64,000 nucleotides of DNA from Rhabdophis nuchalis (taxonomy: Eukaryota > Chordata > Lepidosauria > Squamata > Natricidae): NCBI GenBank assembly GCA_039707465.1, contig CM077658.1:11200574-11264573 (forward strand), written 5' to 3'. This document shows, piece after piece, positions 36,528 through 47,934 of this stretch. The position numbers were made by a program, and so were the translations under genes. The notes below the pieces were generated by a model. The model was not told the origin of the DNA. It worked only from the letters and a program-made list of their open reading frames with translations, and searched no databases. Within the stretch, counting starts at the first letter, position 1; each line of letters opens with the position of its first letter.

Positions 36528-37957
36528 AAAGACCTAAATTACTGCTCTAACCAAACTGACTACATTCAAATTTCCACTGAAACCCTCAACACAATAACAA
36601 AACAATCTGAAGTGGTATATGGAATGAGGTGATAAATAGCAGCAATATTTCACTGAATAACCAGATTTCCTCATACAGTAGGTCTTTATTTAGCTGTCTA
36701 GGTGCTCCTTGCTCTGATGCAGTTTTTCTAGAAATGGAGATAATTCCTCGTGTGAATTTTAATTAAAGTTATGATGATTGCATAACTTTATATAGCAATA
36801 TAGCAATTCATTTATGCTGGGCTCAAACTGACATTACAACATTTATTTACAATATGCATTGCAAAGTATTTGGCTTTGTTACGAACACTGAAGTGTTACA
36901 GAATGTCCTGGATGCTGATAGGGGACAGCTGGATAGCCTGTTTGGTTCATTAAATTTTTTTTTCACAACCCAAACACTAATTTGCAGCCTGTTACAACTA
37001 AGGCTGAAAAAAATGTTAGAAAAGAGTTGTTTTGGGGGACAAAACATTTTCCTTCTTCAGCAGGATGTATTCAATGGCCATTTAATTTCAGGGAATGTGG
37101 ACCCAAGCTGGACAAAGACTAATGGTTTAATTTGAAGATTACAGCAAGGCTAATATATAAAACTGGTTCCTTAGTCACAGAGGAAAATAAAAATGTTAAA
37201 CTTTCACTTCAGTCATAGAAAAGACTGTTATTCTGTATTCTCCACTGAGTTTTTGAGTTGCTAAACTGATGTAGAATTTATTTAGGAACTCATAGAGCAG
37301 TCATTGGGAGAGAAAAAAAAAATCACATATTGAGTATAGTACAGAATAAAAATATATTGCGGCTGAATTTTATATAGTTCTATCCAAATTCAGGCTTAGG
37401 TTCCTGGCTCAAAAAATGTGGAGAAATAGATGTGCATAAAAAATTACATGGAAACTAAATAAATGTTTTAAAGGGTGTCTTAAAATGCATATGAGTAATG
37501 GTCAGATGTCTCAATGAAAGATTAAGTCGAAGCCTGTATGCATGACACACAAAACCTGTTTTAGATCGAGAGAAAATGTGTTAAAAATTGGAGATCAACC
37601 GTTGCCGTATTAAGAGTGTTAAATTAAAGAAAACACTTTGGGGAAAGCACAAGGAAAACAATAGATTTTTAAAAAAAAGGAACTTCCTTTCTATCCATCA
37701 CTGCCAGAACACTGTGGAGTGCTGTGACCCCAAATTTCAAATACGCCATCTTTTCCCCAATTCCATGCTTTCTTTAAATTACAGCTTGTCTCTTCATGGC
37801 CTCATTGTTCAAAAACTGAAATGGGTAGCAACAACGGACAAATCTATCCATTTTAATTTTTCTTCATTTTTCAGATTGATATAATCTTTGGGATACATCC
37901 TGGCATTAGAAGCCTTTGTAGATATATCACATCACATCAAGAAGCCATTATTTTCCG
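36528..37957. other. AT-rich unique DNA, no gene shown
   Basis: No transposon recognised. Two frames (36854-37135 plus, 93 codons; 37588-37884 plus, 98 codons) have no family motif, and the first overlaps a minus-strand frame of similar size, which argues against coding. Confidence 0.5.
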
Positions 37958-37968
37958 TGTTGTTCTTA

Positions 37969-38283
37969 GGTAAAAGTAAAGGTTCCCCTCGCGCATATGT
38001 GCTAGTTGTTCTGACTCTAGGGTACAGTGCTCATCTCCCTTTTGATGGTCATGTGGCTGGCATGACTAAATGCCGAAGGCGCACGGAACGCTGTTACCTT
38101 CCCACCAAAGGTGGTCCCTATTTTTCTACTTGCATTTTTAATGTGCTTTCAAGCTGCTAGGTGGGCAGAAGCTGGGACAAGTCACGGGAGCTCGCCCCAT
38201 TACGTGGCACTAGGGATTCGAACCGCCAAACTGCTGATCTTTCTGCTTGATAAGCTCAGCGTCTTAGCTACTGAGCCACCCTA
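37969..38283 (-). mobile_element. Sauria SINE
   Basis: Reverse-complement copy with aaggttcccctcgcgcatat, an internal deletion after ctcatctccctttt (the Glu/Gly-like 'agccagcgctgtc' block is missing), then gtcatgtggctggcatgact and the tRNA half. The duplication tgttGttctta (37958-37968) versus tgttAttctta (38284-38294) has one mismatch. Confidence 0.92.
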
Positions 38284-38294
38284 TGTTATTCTTA

Positions 38295-38803
38295 AATCAA
38301 GCTAAAGTTGCCAATGAGACATGCCAACTCAGATAGGACAGGATTGTTCAGAGGGGATCAGCTTTTTTGGATTTAATAACAGCTCCCATCCCTCACCAAG
38401 ATTTTAATATTTTATTTTATTTGGAAACTGGATTAACTGGGTTGGAGCTAAGACGCTTTCTTTATTGTTCAGTCGAATGTCTCTTTAGTGCCTTTGTTAA
38501 AGAATTTGGATACCACTTTTTTTTTTTTTTAACTTTATGGCTGCTAACTTTGCTTGAAATATGTACATGGGCAATCTTTCAAAAATTGTTCCAATAAAAT
38601 CCCTGAAGTTATCTGGCTTGGAAAACAAAACAAACTCCTTTCCTCTTAAAGACTCTGCCATCCCTACTATTTTTACCCCAGTTGGGGAACAGAAACAAAT
38701 AAATAAAAAAGAGAAGCTGCAGAAATTTAATTATTATGTTATTATGGCATCAAATCTTACATTTGTCATTTTTTTTATCAGATTAAGAATGGTTTATGTT
38801 TTA
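38295..38803. other. Unique DNA, no gene seen
   Basis: No recognised element; frames 38367-38597 and 38561-38815 have no motif. Confidence 0.5.
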
Positions 38804-39485
38804 TGGTTTATTTAATTTATATACTGCACCCTTTCCCAAAAGGGACTCGGGGCGGTGCACAGGCAATTTAAAAACATATACAGTGGTACCTCGGATCACG
38901 AACTTAATTCGTGAAATGACTCTCGTCGCGATCCGATTTGGTTGTGATGCGAGGCACAATTTCCCATAGGGTTCAATGTAAATCCGATTAATCCGTTCCG
39001 ACCTTGTTTTTTGGTTGTGATGCGAGGCACAGTTTCCCATAGGGTTCAATGTAAATCCGGTTAATCCGTTCTGACCTTGTTTTTAAAATGTCCGCGGCTC
39101 CAGTTCGTGAAGCGAAACGGAGGTCGTGAATCCGGGCATTTTTACGAACTTTTCCGTTCGTGATGCGAGGGCGGAGTTCGTGATGCGAGGCGGAGTTCGT
39201 GAAGTGAGGCAGAGTTCGTGAAGTGAGGCGGAGTTTGTGCAGCGGAGCATTTTTTACGAACTTTTCCGTTCGTGCAGCGAAACGGTGTTCGTGAACCGGG
39301 GCACATTTTTTGGGAAATTTTTGGTCGTGAAGCGAATTGGACGTGATGAGAGGCGTTCGTGGTCCGAGGTACCACTGTATAAACAACAATATACAAAATA
39401 TAAAACCAAATTAAATTAATATCCCTGTGCTAAAAATTTAAATATATTAAAACAATATCCCTAAAACCAATTTAAAACATTTTAT
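38804..39485 (-). mobile_element. L2-like LINE 3' UTR, split by a MITE
   Basis: Left part atatactgcaccctttccca, aaagggactcggggcggtgc; right part from 39378 taaacaacaatatacaaaat through ccctgtgctaaaaattt. The two parts join into one L2 3' UTR when 38881-39377 is removed. No coding part remains. Confidence 0.8.
38881..39377. mobile_element. pogo/Tigger-like MITE, 497 bp
   Basis: Perfect 14-bp inverted ends cagtggtacctcgg and ccgaggtaccactg, flanked on both sides by TA (38879-38880, 39378-39379). TA duplication plus this terminus is typical of Tc1/mariner-pogo (Tigger-like) elements. Inside are two 73-bp direct repeats starting ggttgtgatgcgaggcac (38940, 39013) and four 19-20-bp repeats of gttcgtgatgcgaggcgga type (39156-39232). 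CpG-rich. Minus-strand frames across it (38801-39396) carry Arg/His/Ser repeats and are not transposase. Non-autonomous. Confidence 0.9.
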
Positions 39486-39658
39486 GTAAGAATGAAACCT
39501 GCTACCTTTAATGACAAATTCAAACATCCATTATTTTGTTCTTTTTATCAGCTTCAGCTGCATTCATATTTCTCCACACATACTTACATGCATTTCCTCC
39601 CAAAAAGTTAGTTGATTTATAATTTCATTCCAATGTATGCATATCTGTAAACTATTTA

Positions 39659-39746
<88 letters not shown>

Positions 39747-39747
39747 T
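39659..39747 (+). repeat. (TTAC)n microsatellite
   Basis: About 22 uninterrupted TTAC tetramers bordered by TTTA units on both sides. Confidence 0.98.
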
Positions 39748-40270
39748 TTATTTTTCAAAGTTTCTGAAGAAATGCAAATTTCAAAAAATAATAATAATTA
39801 AATACCGGTTTAAAACATACATATGTTTTAGTGGTGCAAAACTGGCAAAGTCCATATTAAAAATGTGATGCAAACAAATGTATCTCTTGACCATAACCAA
39901 ATATGTATCTCCTATTGTTTTGAAGGTTTCTTTTTACTGTTACTCTACTGATCGCCCTCATATGCATTCAAAGGAAAGGTTTATTTTAGAGCTGGCTTGG
40001 TGAAAAACAAATTCTCTTATGACCATCTTTTAAACTTCCATGCATCTCCCTGTATGTAGTGTCACTTGCTTCTCTAATTTGGCCTTGGCTTACATTTATT
40101 ATGTAACTCCTCCACCAAACTATGTTAAGCCTTGTTTGCATCATTAAACATCATTGCACTTTAATATGGATAGTATTCTAGAGTGACACTGCCAGATTTT
40201 GGATAACTTTGCCATAACTGATTGCTACCACTTGACAGCTGTTAGCAAACACATAGAGACAAATAACATT
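39748..40270. other. AT-rich unique DNA, no gene seen
   Basis: No recognised element. Confidence 0.5.
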
Positions 40271-40380
40271 AGATGGGGGCAGAGCCAGCCAGAGGTAGTA
40301 TTTATTGTTTCTCAAAACTACTCAAAATTTCCACTACCAGTTCATTAGAACTGGTCAGAATTGGTTGAGTACTACCTCTG
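40271..40380 (-). mobile_element. Short palindromic repeat, family of 51669
   Basis: Ends agaggtagtattta and gagtactacctctg are inverted relative to each other. The reverse complement matches 51669-51780 through 'ttctgaccagttct', 'gaaattttgagtagtt' and the flanking gctggctctgcccccat. Likely a hAT-type MITE of snakes; no clear 8-bp duplication seen. Confidence 0.6.
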
Positions 40381-41764
40381 CTACATATGTACCATAACAC
40401 CTATGGAAGTCTTGTAAACCTGTATAGTATTAGGATCCAGCAATGGCAATGAAAACTTCCATGTCCCATCCATCCTTCCTGCTTTCTCTCTGGATTACAT
40501 TTACGCTACCTTGGGAGTCAATGCAAATGCTATTAATTATTCCCATTTCTTTTGAGGGAACCTAAATGAGATATAAGGCCTTTTGAATCAGGGGCTATTG
40601 CAATTTCCTTTTCACTTAACAACTTGTCAGCTTAGTCCAGAAAGAGCTAATGGTCTGATACTTCTGTAGAAGCTTTGATGCCCTTAAACCCATACATGGT
40701 TATGAATAATTTGCAAATTCCTTGATCTCAGAGGCAAGTGCCAAAATTACTCCCCTGTCAAAGGATGATGATTCTTGTGTTTGTCTTTTCTTCCTAAAAG
40801 GAAGAAGGAAGACCATCTTGTTGTCAATATGAATAATTTTGCAGGTGTTGTCAGCTGATGTTAATAGCTCTACCCAATCTGCTTTTCCCTCCACCAAAAA
40901 GTCTTTGCATTTCTAATCCATTCTTGGAGTGTTGGGGGAAAGAGGAATGGAATTACTTTTTTAAAAAATACTTTTTTTTAATGGAAAGATGTCTACAGAG
41001 ATCATGCTGAAGTCTTCTGTTATTTATCTTACAAAACCCTGCAGTTTTCTTGACCAACCATACTTAATAATTGAGAAAGCATTATGAAAGAAATTAACCC
41101 ATGTTTTCCTTTTGGATTGAGTTGAAGTAGAAAAAGTCATAAATATTGCAGGAGCGATGATTTTATAGGCAGAAAACTTGCTCACCCTCTTACAGTGTCT
41201 TTTAACAGATATAAGTGTAAAAGATGCCCCAGCCCAACACATCTCACAAGAATTTAATGGAAATATTTTGGGAGAAAAAACAAAGGAAGAGTTAGTTTTA
41301 TGCCAAGGTGAATAAAAAAAAAAAGATTAAATCCAGGAAGATTGACAAAGGCAGCTGCAGGGGGAAAAGGGGAGAATTAAATCTGTTCCCTAAATTCTAC
41401 TCACAGTTTTAAGTGCATTAAGTCCAATTTTCACCCAATATTGTGTTTTATTCTCAGAAAGTCATGCACTTTATGTAAAACCTGGCAAATGTTAAAATAG
41501 AACTGTATTTCAGTACAAGTATTTGTTCAAAAATATAAAATAAATTATATCTGTTTGTTCTTCTCCATAGAGTCTGGAGAAGGGAGCAACCTTAAACACT
41601 CAAACGGGCACAAAGGTCCTTACCAGAAGCCTCCCATTCAATTCTGGAGCTGACTGGAAGTCTGGTTCTCCTCCTAGCATGCTGTCCTTTTTCCTCTACC
41701 TGTCCTAACTGAAAGCCCTATCAATTGTGGGGCTTACTGGAAAACCCACTCCTTGCATGGCATG
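40381..41764. other. Unique DNA, no gene seen
   Basis: No transposon recognised. Minus frames 40700-40897 and 41024-41242 have no family motif. Confidence 0.5.
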
Positions 41765-41905
41765 CCGTGCTCCCCCCCCCCAAACCAAAAGAGCCACATG
41801 CAGCTCCAGAGCCACAGGTTGCTGACCCCTGCTATAAGGCTTCTAACTTGAGTAGGTGGGTGGACTAGAAGAACCTTTGAGGTCTGCTCCAGCCCTACAT
41901 CTATG
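41765..41905 (+). repeat. hAT-type right end followed by CR1 3' remnant
   Basis: gagccacaggttgctgaccc followed by ctg looks like a hAT-type terminus (41808-41829); its left partner is not found. From 41846 tgggtggactagaagaacct and ttgaggtctgctccagccct is a plus-strand CR1 3' end. Confidence 0.5.
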
Positions 41906-42015
41906 AAAGATATCTCTGTAGTATGTAGTAAGACCAATTGACTTCAAGCTTTAGGACACAGGAAGCCATTTCTTTTTGTTATTTAGTTGTACTTACTTGG
42001 TAACATTTCTTTGCT

Positions 42016-42450
42016 CCATCTCACCATCCCCAGCTGTTGCACCAATAAGTGTTGTCCGGACCAGAAATTATGTTGTCAGTATTGGTTCTATTGCCATTCC
42101 TAAGGGTGAGTCTGGCCTTTAAGAACATTAGATTAGTTTCTCCTTCCCCAGGTGAAATTGGAGGAATTATCACTCTAATGGAGAATTCTTCAAAGGCCAC
42201 TTTGCAGACCTTTTGCATAGATGGTTGCTTCAATGTTGGCTTGCAATGTAGAGATTGCCTTCTTGAGCAGCAGGTTGCCTTCTTCTTTCCTTCCAGAGTG
42301 GCCCGTGACATAAAGCACAGAAACCCGGAAACCATTATAAATAGAAACAGAGCTACATCTGATGTGCATGGTTTTTTTTTTAAAGAGAAGACAGTCACAA
42401 AAGCCAAAGAAAAGCAATTAACATTTGAGCAATGGTTCCTTATCCTTTGA
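42016..42450. other. Opposed open frames, coding not supported
   Basis: A 133-codon plus frame (42049-42450) and a 128-codon minus frame (42021-42407) overlap almost completely. The plus frame starts with a hydrophobic run (LSVLVLLPFLRVSLAF) that imitates a signal peptide, and gggtgagt and ttccccaggtg resemble splice sites near 42104 and 42151. The middle (ttgccttcttgagcagcagg) resembles a CR1 3' end, so at least part is repeat-derived. I do not call a gene. Confidence 0.35.
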
Positions 42451-42633
42451 GAGATAGCTGGATGTCTTTATTATGCTCTTCACTGGGAAGAAGGCATAAG
42501 GGAATGGGTTTCTTACATTTCTAAGAGCTCTGTGGGGAAAAAATGAACAGATGGTTACAATCATTTCTCTTTCTGGTCATTCTAAGGGGGAAAAAAACCT
42601 GGGCAATTAAAAAAAAATACAGAAGATTGTGGT

Positions 42634-42896
42634 AAAGGTTCCCCTGCACATGCCTGCTAGTCGTTTCCGACTCTAGGGGGCAGTGCTCATCTCTGTTTCA
42701 AAGCCAAAGAACCAGTGCTATCCAAAGATGTCTCCATGGTCATGTGGCCGGCATGACTAAATGCTAAAGGTGCACAGAACACTGTTACCTTCCCACCAAA
42801 GTGGTCCCTATTTTTCTACTTGCATTTTTATGTGCTTTCAAACTGTTAGGTTGGTAGAAGCTGTAACAAATAATGGGAGCTCACTTGATTGTGCGG
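42634..42896 (-). mobile_element. Sauria SINE, 5'-truncated
   Basis: Reverse-complement copy from gtaaaggttcccctgcacat through gtcatgtggccggcatgact to gaagctgtaacaaataatgg, then lost after gctcacttgattgtg. The tRNA boxes are missing, a rarer 5'-truncated form. Confidence 0.88.
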
Positions 42897-44314
42897 CTAA
42901 AAACTCTTTAACATTTATATATCAGAGCTTAGCTGACTGATTCAATTGTGTTGGGTTAGAACAGCCCTCATCTTAAATTCTATCCTAAAATATTTCCTCT
43001 CATTCAAGAAAAGCTGCATTCATATTTATCCAGGCCATTAGAACTGAGTTATAAAGAAGTAATCTTGTATGAAGTCATCTTTCAGAATTATTATGTCTGG
43101 CAATTGTCAAAAGCTGTTTTAGCTTAATTGAAAGTTCGCAATAGGAAACACCATGAAGTATAGCTAGAAAGATATCCTTCTTTCTATTGTATTTCACCCT
43201 TATTTGCCATCAGAAGGCTCTCTATTTTAAGAAACACAGTTCCGTTCTTTTGAAAGCACATTTAGTGCTGTTTTCTTTAAACAGAAGGAGACGGAGTTAA
43301 AGAATTTTCCATAATAATAAAATTGAGGGTCATAGTATTCCATTTAACTTGAACATAGCAAGAAATGAATGTAATAGGAGTAAAAAAATATTATAATACT
43401 GCAGCAGTTAAAATTATTGCATTTTAAGCACAAGAAATTCATATGTGAATCTAGACAAGTAATTTGTAACACACTAAACCTAGTTTTAAAAATGGACTAA
43501 AATTAATCACATAATTTGCTATACTCAAAGAAATAATGCATAATAATGGTCCAATTCATGCACCAAGGAACAAAAACTACTTTCCCACAAGCGTGTACAT
43601 TGTTCCACTTCATTTTATTTCTATAAAAGGGAATGATAGTGTCATAATTCAAAGTGGACCTTGGCTTCAGGACATCTTCATTTGAGGTATTGTGCAAATT
43701 CTTTGTCAAAACCATTCCTTAATTATTACAAGGATTTCCAACCCTGATCTGGATTTAGGCATAGCTAAAGTAGATTTGTACAAAGGCTAAGCTGAAATAT
43801 GACCCATTAATTTGTTCCTGACTGGGTTGTGACAGCCTAAGCAATTGGGATGATTAATAAACCATGTTCAATTAACCATTTGCTTGCATGCTGTTAGCCT
43901 GGTTGCACTTCAACCAGTACTATATAAGAACTCAACTCTTTATGGTTCTGCAAAAGAAGGGATGCCAGAACCTGGAGGTGGAGTGAAAAAGGGTATCAGC
44001 CTAGAATCCCTACAGAGCCACAAGTGAACTAAGTCCAACTCCCTTCTGACTGCCATTGACCCTTATCTAACTGCAAGCAGGTGCTGAAAAAATTCCTGTG
44101 CACAGGCTTTTTAGCAATAAATCAGTTGAATTGAACCTTCATGGGTGGACCTGGTCTTTTGTACCTGACACTCTCACCATCCAACTAGGTGAGCCTTTTA
44201 GTTTTTGTGCTTGAATGACAGGTAAGCCTGATGCTGTTTTGCATGGTAGGCTGTATTCATGCAGGATCTTTAGATAGGATGGTAGGTTTGGGAGGTGCAA
44301 GTATTCTTATAGTT
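42897..44314. other. AT-rich unique DNA, no gene seen
   Basis: No recognised element over 1.4 kb. Confidence 0.5.
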
Positions 44315-44789
44315 TCCGTTTACCTTTATTTAAATTTATATACCGCCATATCTCCCTTGCGGGACTCAGGGCGGTGAACAGGCAGTTATAAAACATAAAA
44401 CATCAGGTACAATAAATATAATAAAAACAGATTAAACAAAAACCTGCTCTAAAATGTCCTAATAAAACCCAATTGATAAAACAAATTTAAAAGCTACGCC
44501 AGGCCGGCCGCAGGAAATAGGTGAGTTTTAAGGGCCCGGCAGAAGAGGCGCAGGTCTGTGGTTGTGCGCAGGTCGGGGGAAGGTCATTCCAGAGGGCCGG
44601 AGCTGCCACAGAGAAGGCTCTCCCCCTAGGGGTCGCCAGCCGGCATTGGCTAGCCGACGGGACCCTGAGGAGACCCTCTCTGTGTGAGCGGACTGGTCGG
44701 TGGGAGGTATGCGGGAGGAGACGGTCTTGCAAATATTCAGGTCCCTTGCCATGGAGCGCTTTAAAGGTTGTAACTAACACCTTATAGTG
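44315..44789 (-). pseudogene. L2-like LINE, 3' 475 bp
   Basis: The minus frame 44487-44780 is open: MLVTTFKALHGKGPEYLQDR, SHREGLLRVPSAS, RAFSVAAPALWNDLPP, then a divergent end where LRSF-type residues are shifted. The 3' UTR (ataccgccatatctccct...) reaches 44315. A hAT MITE is inserted at its upstream edge (44790), after tataaggtgttagttac in minus orientation. Confidence 0.9.
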
Positions 44790-45082
44790 CAGTGATGGTG
44801 AACCTTTTCAGCAACAAGGGCTGAAAAGATCACATGGGAACAATGTGCATGAGCGTGCATGCTCATCAGGGCCATGCTCTGGAAAAGCTTAACTTCTGGG
44901 TTCTAGTGTGCATGCATGCCTGACGATAAGTTGACCGGCATCCATGCACACACCAATTTTTGACACTGCTGAGCACATGAAGGACAGCTGATCATCATGT
45001 GTGCATGCAAGCCAGAAACCTGGAAGAGAAACCTTACATGCCGAGTGACATGGCTTTGCATGCCATAGATTCGCCATCATGG
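44790..45082. mobile_element. hAT-type MITE, 293 bp
   Basis: Left end cagtgatggtgaaccttt, right end tgccatagattcgccatcat (an imperfect inverted pair). The 8-bp ttatagtg flanks it (44782-44789, 45083-45090). The interior is rich in gcatgc words. The right boundary differs by a base or two from the ideal terminus. It inserted into an L2 copy. Confidence 0.87.
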
Positions 45083-45106
45083 TTATAGTGCATGTTGATT
45101 TATTTT

Positions 45107-45252
45107 TATTTATTTATTGTTTCTTTGAGTCATTGTTGATTCCTGGCAACTGCCTGAACTAGACCCTGCAGAGTTCTTGGTAATGTTTTCAGAAGGAGGT
45201 TGTAAAGCCAGACTTGAATTCATAGTTTCCACTAGACCAAACTGTCTTTCCA
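45107..45252 (-). mobile_element. Old tRNA-headed SINE (third family), shortened
   Basis: tcattgttgattcctggcaa, ctgcagagttcttggtaatg, tcagaaggaggttgtaaagc, and the head complement actagaccaaactgtc. A decayed copy with an internal deletion compared with 13425-13612. Confidence 0.5.
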
Positions 45253-45589
45253 TACATTGAAATTATTATTGATATTATTTTGATATTATGATCATTATTT
45301 TTAGGAACTTTTCTGACATGATGTGGTACAGATTGTATTGCTTGGACACTTTTCTTTCTAATGTTTAGTTAAACATACCTCTCTGCTATAGAACAGTCTT
45401 TAATTCTGCATAACTTGTTAGATAAGTAGATACTTTTTGTATACGTGGAAGCTTTATATTAATGTAAAAATGTTCTGATTGGACTACTGTACTTAAATGT
45501 ACTTCCAGGTTTATGTCTCTGCCTATTAGCTTTGCTTGCTAGGCCTTCAAAGGATGGGAATGTTCTAGGCAAATTCGCAATGTGTAATG
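45253..45589. other. Unique DNA, no gene seen
   Basis: No recognised element. Confidence 0.5.
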
Positions 45590-45597
45590 GACTATGC

Positions 45598-45799
45598 CAG
45601 GGGTCTGGAAAGTTGGCTCTTTTAAGACTAGTGGACTTCAACTCCCAGAATTCCCCAGCCAGCTATGCTGGCTGGGGAATTCTGGGAGTTTATTTTATTT
45701 ATTTTATTAAATTTATACCCCGCCCTTCTCCAAAAGGACCCAGGGCGGACTGGAGTTGAAGTCCACCAGTCTTAAAAGAGCCAACTTTGCAGACCCCTG
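45598..45799. mobile_element. Foldback hAT-type MITE interrupted by an L2 tail
   Basis: Left arm caggggtctggaaagttggc, right arm ending tttgcagacccctg. An exact 8-bp duplication gactatgc flanks it (45590-45597, 45800-45807). Without the 61-bp insertion and its target repeat the element is a hairpin of about 135 bp with the central word gccagctatgctggctgg. Shares the gtggacttcaactcccagaa core with 30729-30863. Confidence 0.95.
45691..45751 (-). mobile_element. 61-bp L2 3' tail inside the MITE
   Basis: ttattttattaaatttatac, cgcccttctccaaaaggacc and cagggcgg are the last bases of the L2 3' UTR and its A/T tail in reverse orientation. ggagtt occurs on both sides (45685-45690, 45752-45757) as the target duplication. 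One of the shortest recognisable LINE insertions here. Confidence 0.93.
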
Positions 45800-45807
45800 G
45801 ACTATGC

Positions 45808-46132
45808 TGTATCTTACTGCAGGTCATCCATATGCTTCTGGATCATTCTTTAACTTGAAATAGCTCTGTGTCTTCAGAGATCTCCTATTTCATTATTAGT
45901 GATATTTCTGCTATATATTATTGCTTAGAAAAGATACTGCTGGAGTTGGCTTGTTGCTTATATTGGCTGTTGTTACTTTCTATGGTGATCAAAATCCTTT
46001 CCACAAATCCAATGTATTCTGAAGTGTTGATGGTAGACCTTAAAGGTATCTTGTTTTTATATCTAATTCTATTTTTCTCCCTAAAGCCAATTGAAACAAT
46101 TGTGGTTAATCTACTAGATTGATTCTCATGAA
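45808..46132. other. Unique DNA, no gene seen
   Basis: No recognised element; opposed frames at 45868-46145 lack motifs. Confidence 0.5.
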
Positions 46133-46374
46133 ACAGCAATAGCACTTAGACTGATATACCGCTTCACAGTGCTTTACAGCCCTCTCTAAGCAGTTTACAG
46201 AGTCAGCATATTTTCCCCAACAATGTGGGTCCTCATTTGACCCACCTTGGAAGGATGGAAGTTTGAGTTAAACTTGAGCCTGGTGAGATTCGATCTGCCA
46301 AATTGCTGGCAGCCAGCAGTCAGCAGAAGTAGCCTGCAGTACTGCACTCTAACCACTGCGCCACCTTGGTTCAG
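46133..46374 (-). mobile_element. tRNA-derived SINE, second family
   Basis: Reverse-complement copy: tail caatagcacttagac, body ccctctctaagcagtttaca, gggtcctcatttgaccc, aaggatggaagt, the box B complement ggtgagattcgatctgcc, and the head complement ctctaaccactgcgccacc (box A). Full length. Confidence 0.85.
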
Positions 46375-47646
46375 TTTTAAATTTTGCTATCTCCATCAGC
46401 AACATCCAATTTTCTTGCAATTACTTGTGTGTAGTTTTTCCAAATCCCACCAAGAGTGTTTTTATTGTTACAATTCATTTTGTTACAGTTATGCAAATCA
46501 TAGTCAGGTGAGATTCTACTTTAGAGAAGGTGTTTTTTCCTTTTTAAACAAAGTTTGCTTTGATAAAGGTTGATTGAATTTGGTATGGATTTTGAAAAAA
46601 AAAATACTTAAGATAAATGGCGATGCTTAGATACTTGAACACCTGCAAAATACATGCATATTTCGGAATGATTTCTCTAAGACCCGAAGTTGCTTTTTCA
46701 AAAGGCAACTGGACTTTCTTGTAGTTTCTTTTTTCCCCTTTGAAAATGTCTCCTTCTCATCTGATTGAAGAAGCTTCTTGCATGAGAAGGAAAACATTTT
46801 TAAAAGAAATGCTTTGAAAAGCACCTTTGAGACAACCATAGCCTGGATGATTGAGAATCTCTATAAGACATATTTGTCCATTGGTGTTTTTTTAAAGATA
46901 TAGTTAAAATATCTCTGTCGCTCTGTGTGCAAATGTCTTCATATGTTGTCAGAATTAAACGGTTGCCTCAGAAAGACGTCTGTATTTCACTAAAGGAAAT
47001 TTTCTGAGATGTAAAGAAGTAACAATAACAAAACCCAAAATCTGATGTGAGTAGGAAGTAGAGCTTGGCCCTTTCTTTGTGGATTCTTTTTCTCTTCCTT
47101 ACTTTTTACCTGCTGACATCTATTATTGTTCAAAGTCATCCATTGCTTTGGATTTAAAGGACCAGGTTCCCTTGTACCCTATTTAAGAGTTCCGTTGGCA
47201 TTGTCTTAGGAAGAAATGTTTCAACTGACAATGTAAACATCCAGGTTAAATCTTTCATATAAATTTCTTCACTGTTGTTTGAAAAGAACAAGTCATAGAA
47301 AAAAAAACCCTTTCAGCTTTGCAGTATTAAGGTAAAACGTAAAGAGAGGAGAACAGAGGGATAAAGGCAAGTAAAATTTCTTGGATGAGGGCTTTTCATG
47401 CTTAGTGCACCTAAGATGAATCCAAGTGTCATCAGAATTGATTGCATGTGTATGTTTTCAAGGTTATTGTGTGAAATATACAAGGAATTTTAATAGAAGC
47501 AGAAATCATTGCAGTGAAACTAAGGACAAATTTTCAGATAAGTTTTAAAACTGGGGATTTGTTCCCTTTTTATAAACCGTACCTGAGGACAGTTCATCTA
47601 TGCAATATTTCTAATCCTGAGATGATTTTAGGCAAAGAATTGTTCT
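46375..47646. other. Unique DNA, no gene seen
   Basis: No transposon, exon or RNA gene recognised in 1.3 kb. Confidence 0.5.
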
Positions 47647-47869
47647 TAAGAGCTGTGGTGACACAGTGGTTAGAATGCAGCATTGCAGGCTAATTCTACT
47701 GACTGCCAGCAATTTGATTCTCACCCACTCAAGGTTGACTCAGCCTTCCATCTTTCCGAGGTCAGTAAAATGAGGACCTAGATTGTTGGGGGCAATAGGC
47801 TGACTCTGTAAATAACTTAGAGAGGACTGTAAAGCAGTATATAAATATAAGTGCTATTGCTATTGTTTT
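47647..47869 (+). mobile_element. tRNA-derived SINE, second family
   Basis: gctgtggtgacacagtggtt (box A), gaatgcagcattgcaggcta, ccagcaatttgattctcacc (weakened box B), ttgttgggggcaataggctg, and the tail ataagtgctattgctattg. Confidence 0.85.
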
Positions 47870-47934
47870 AAATATCCGTATTTTGTTTTACCATATTATC
47901 TTAAACAGGGTAAGTGACCAAATACAATAATAAC

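Noticed and set aside
36854..37135. 93-codon plus-strand frame
   Set aside because: Overlapped by a 66-codon minus-strand frame, and no motif or exon boundary supports it.
38988..39396. Arg/His/Ser-rich frames of 84 and 133 codons
   Set aside because: They are produced by the repeated units of the Tigger-like MITE and contain no transposase motif.
42049..42450. 133-codon plus-strand frame with signal-peptide-like start and splice-like sites
   Set aside because: A minus-strand frame of equal length overlaps it, part resembles a CR1 3' end, and no known protein family fits.
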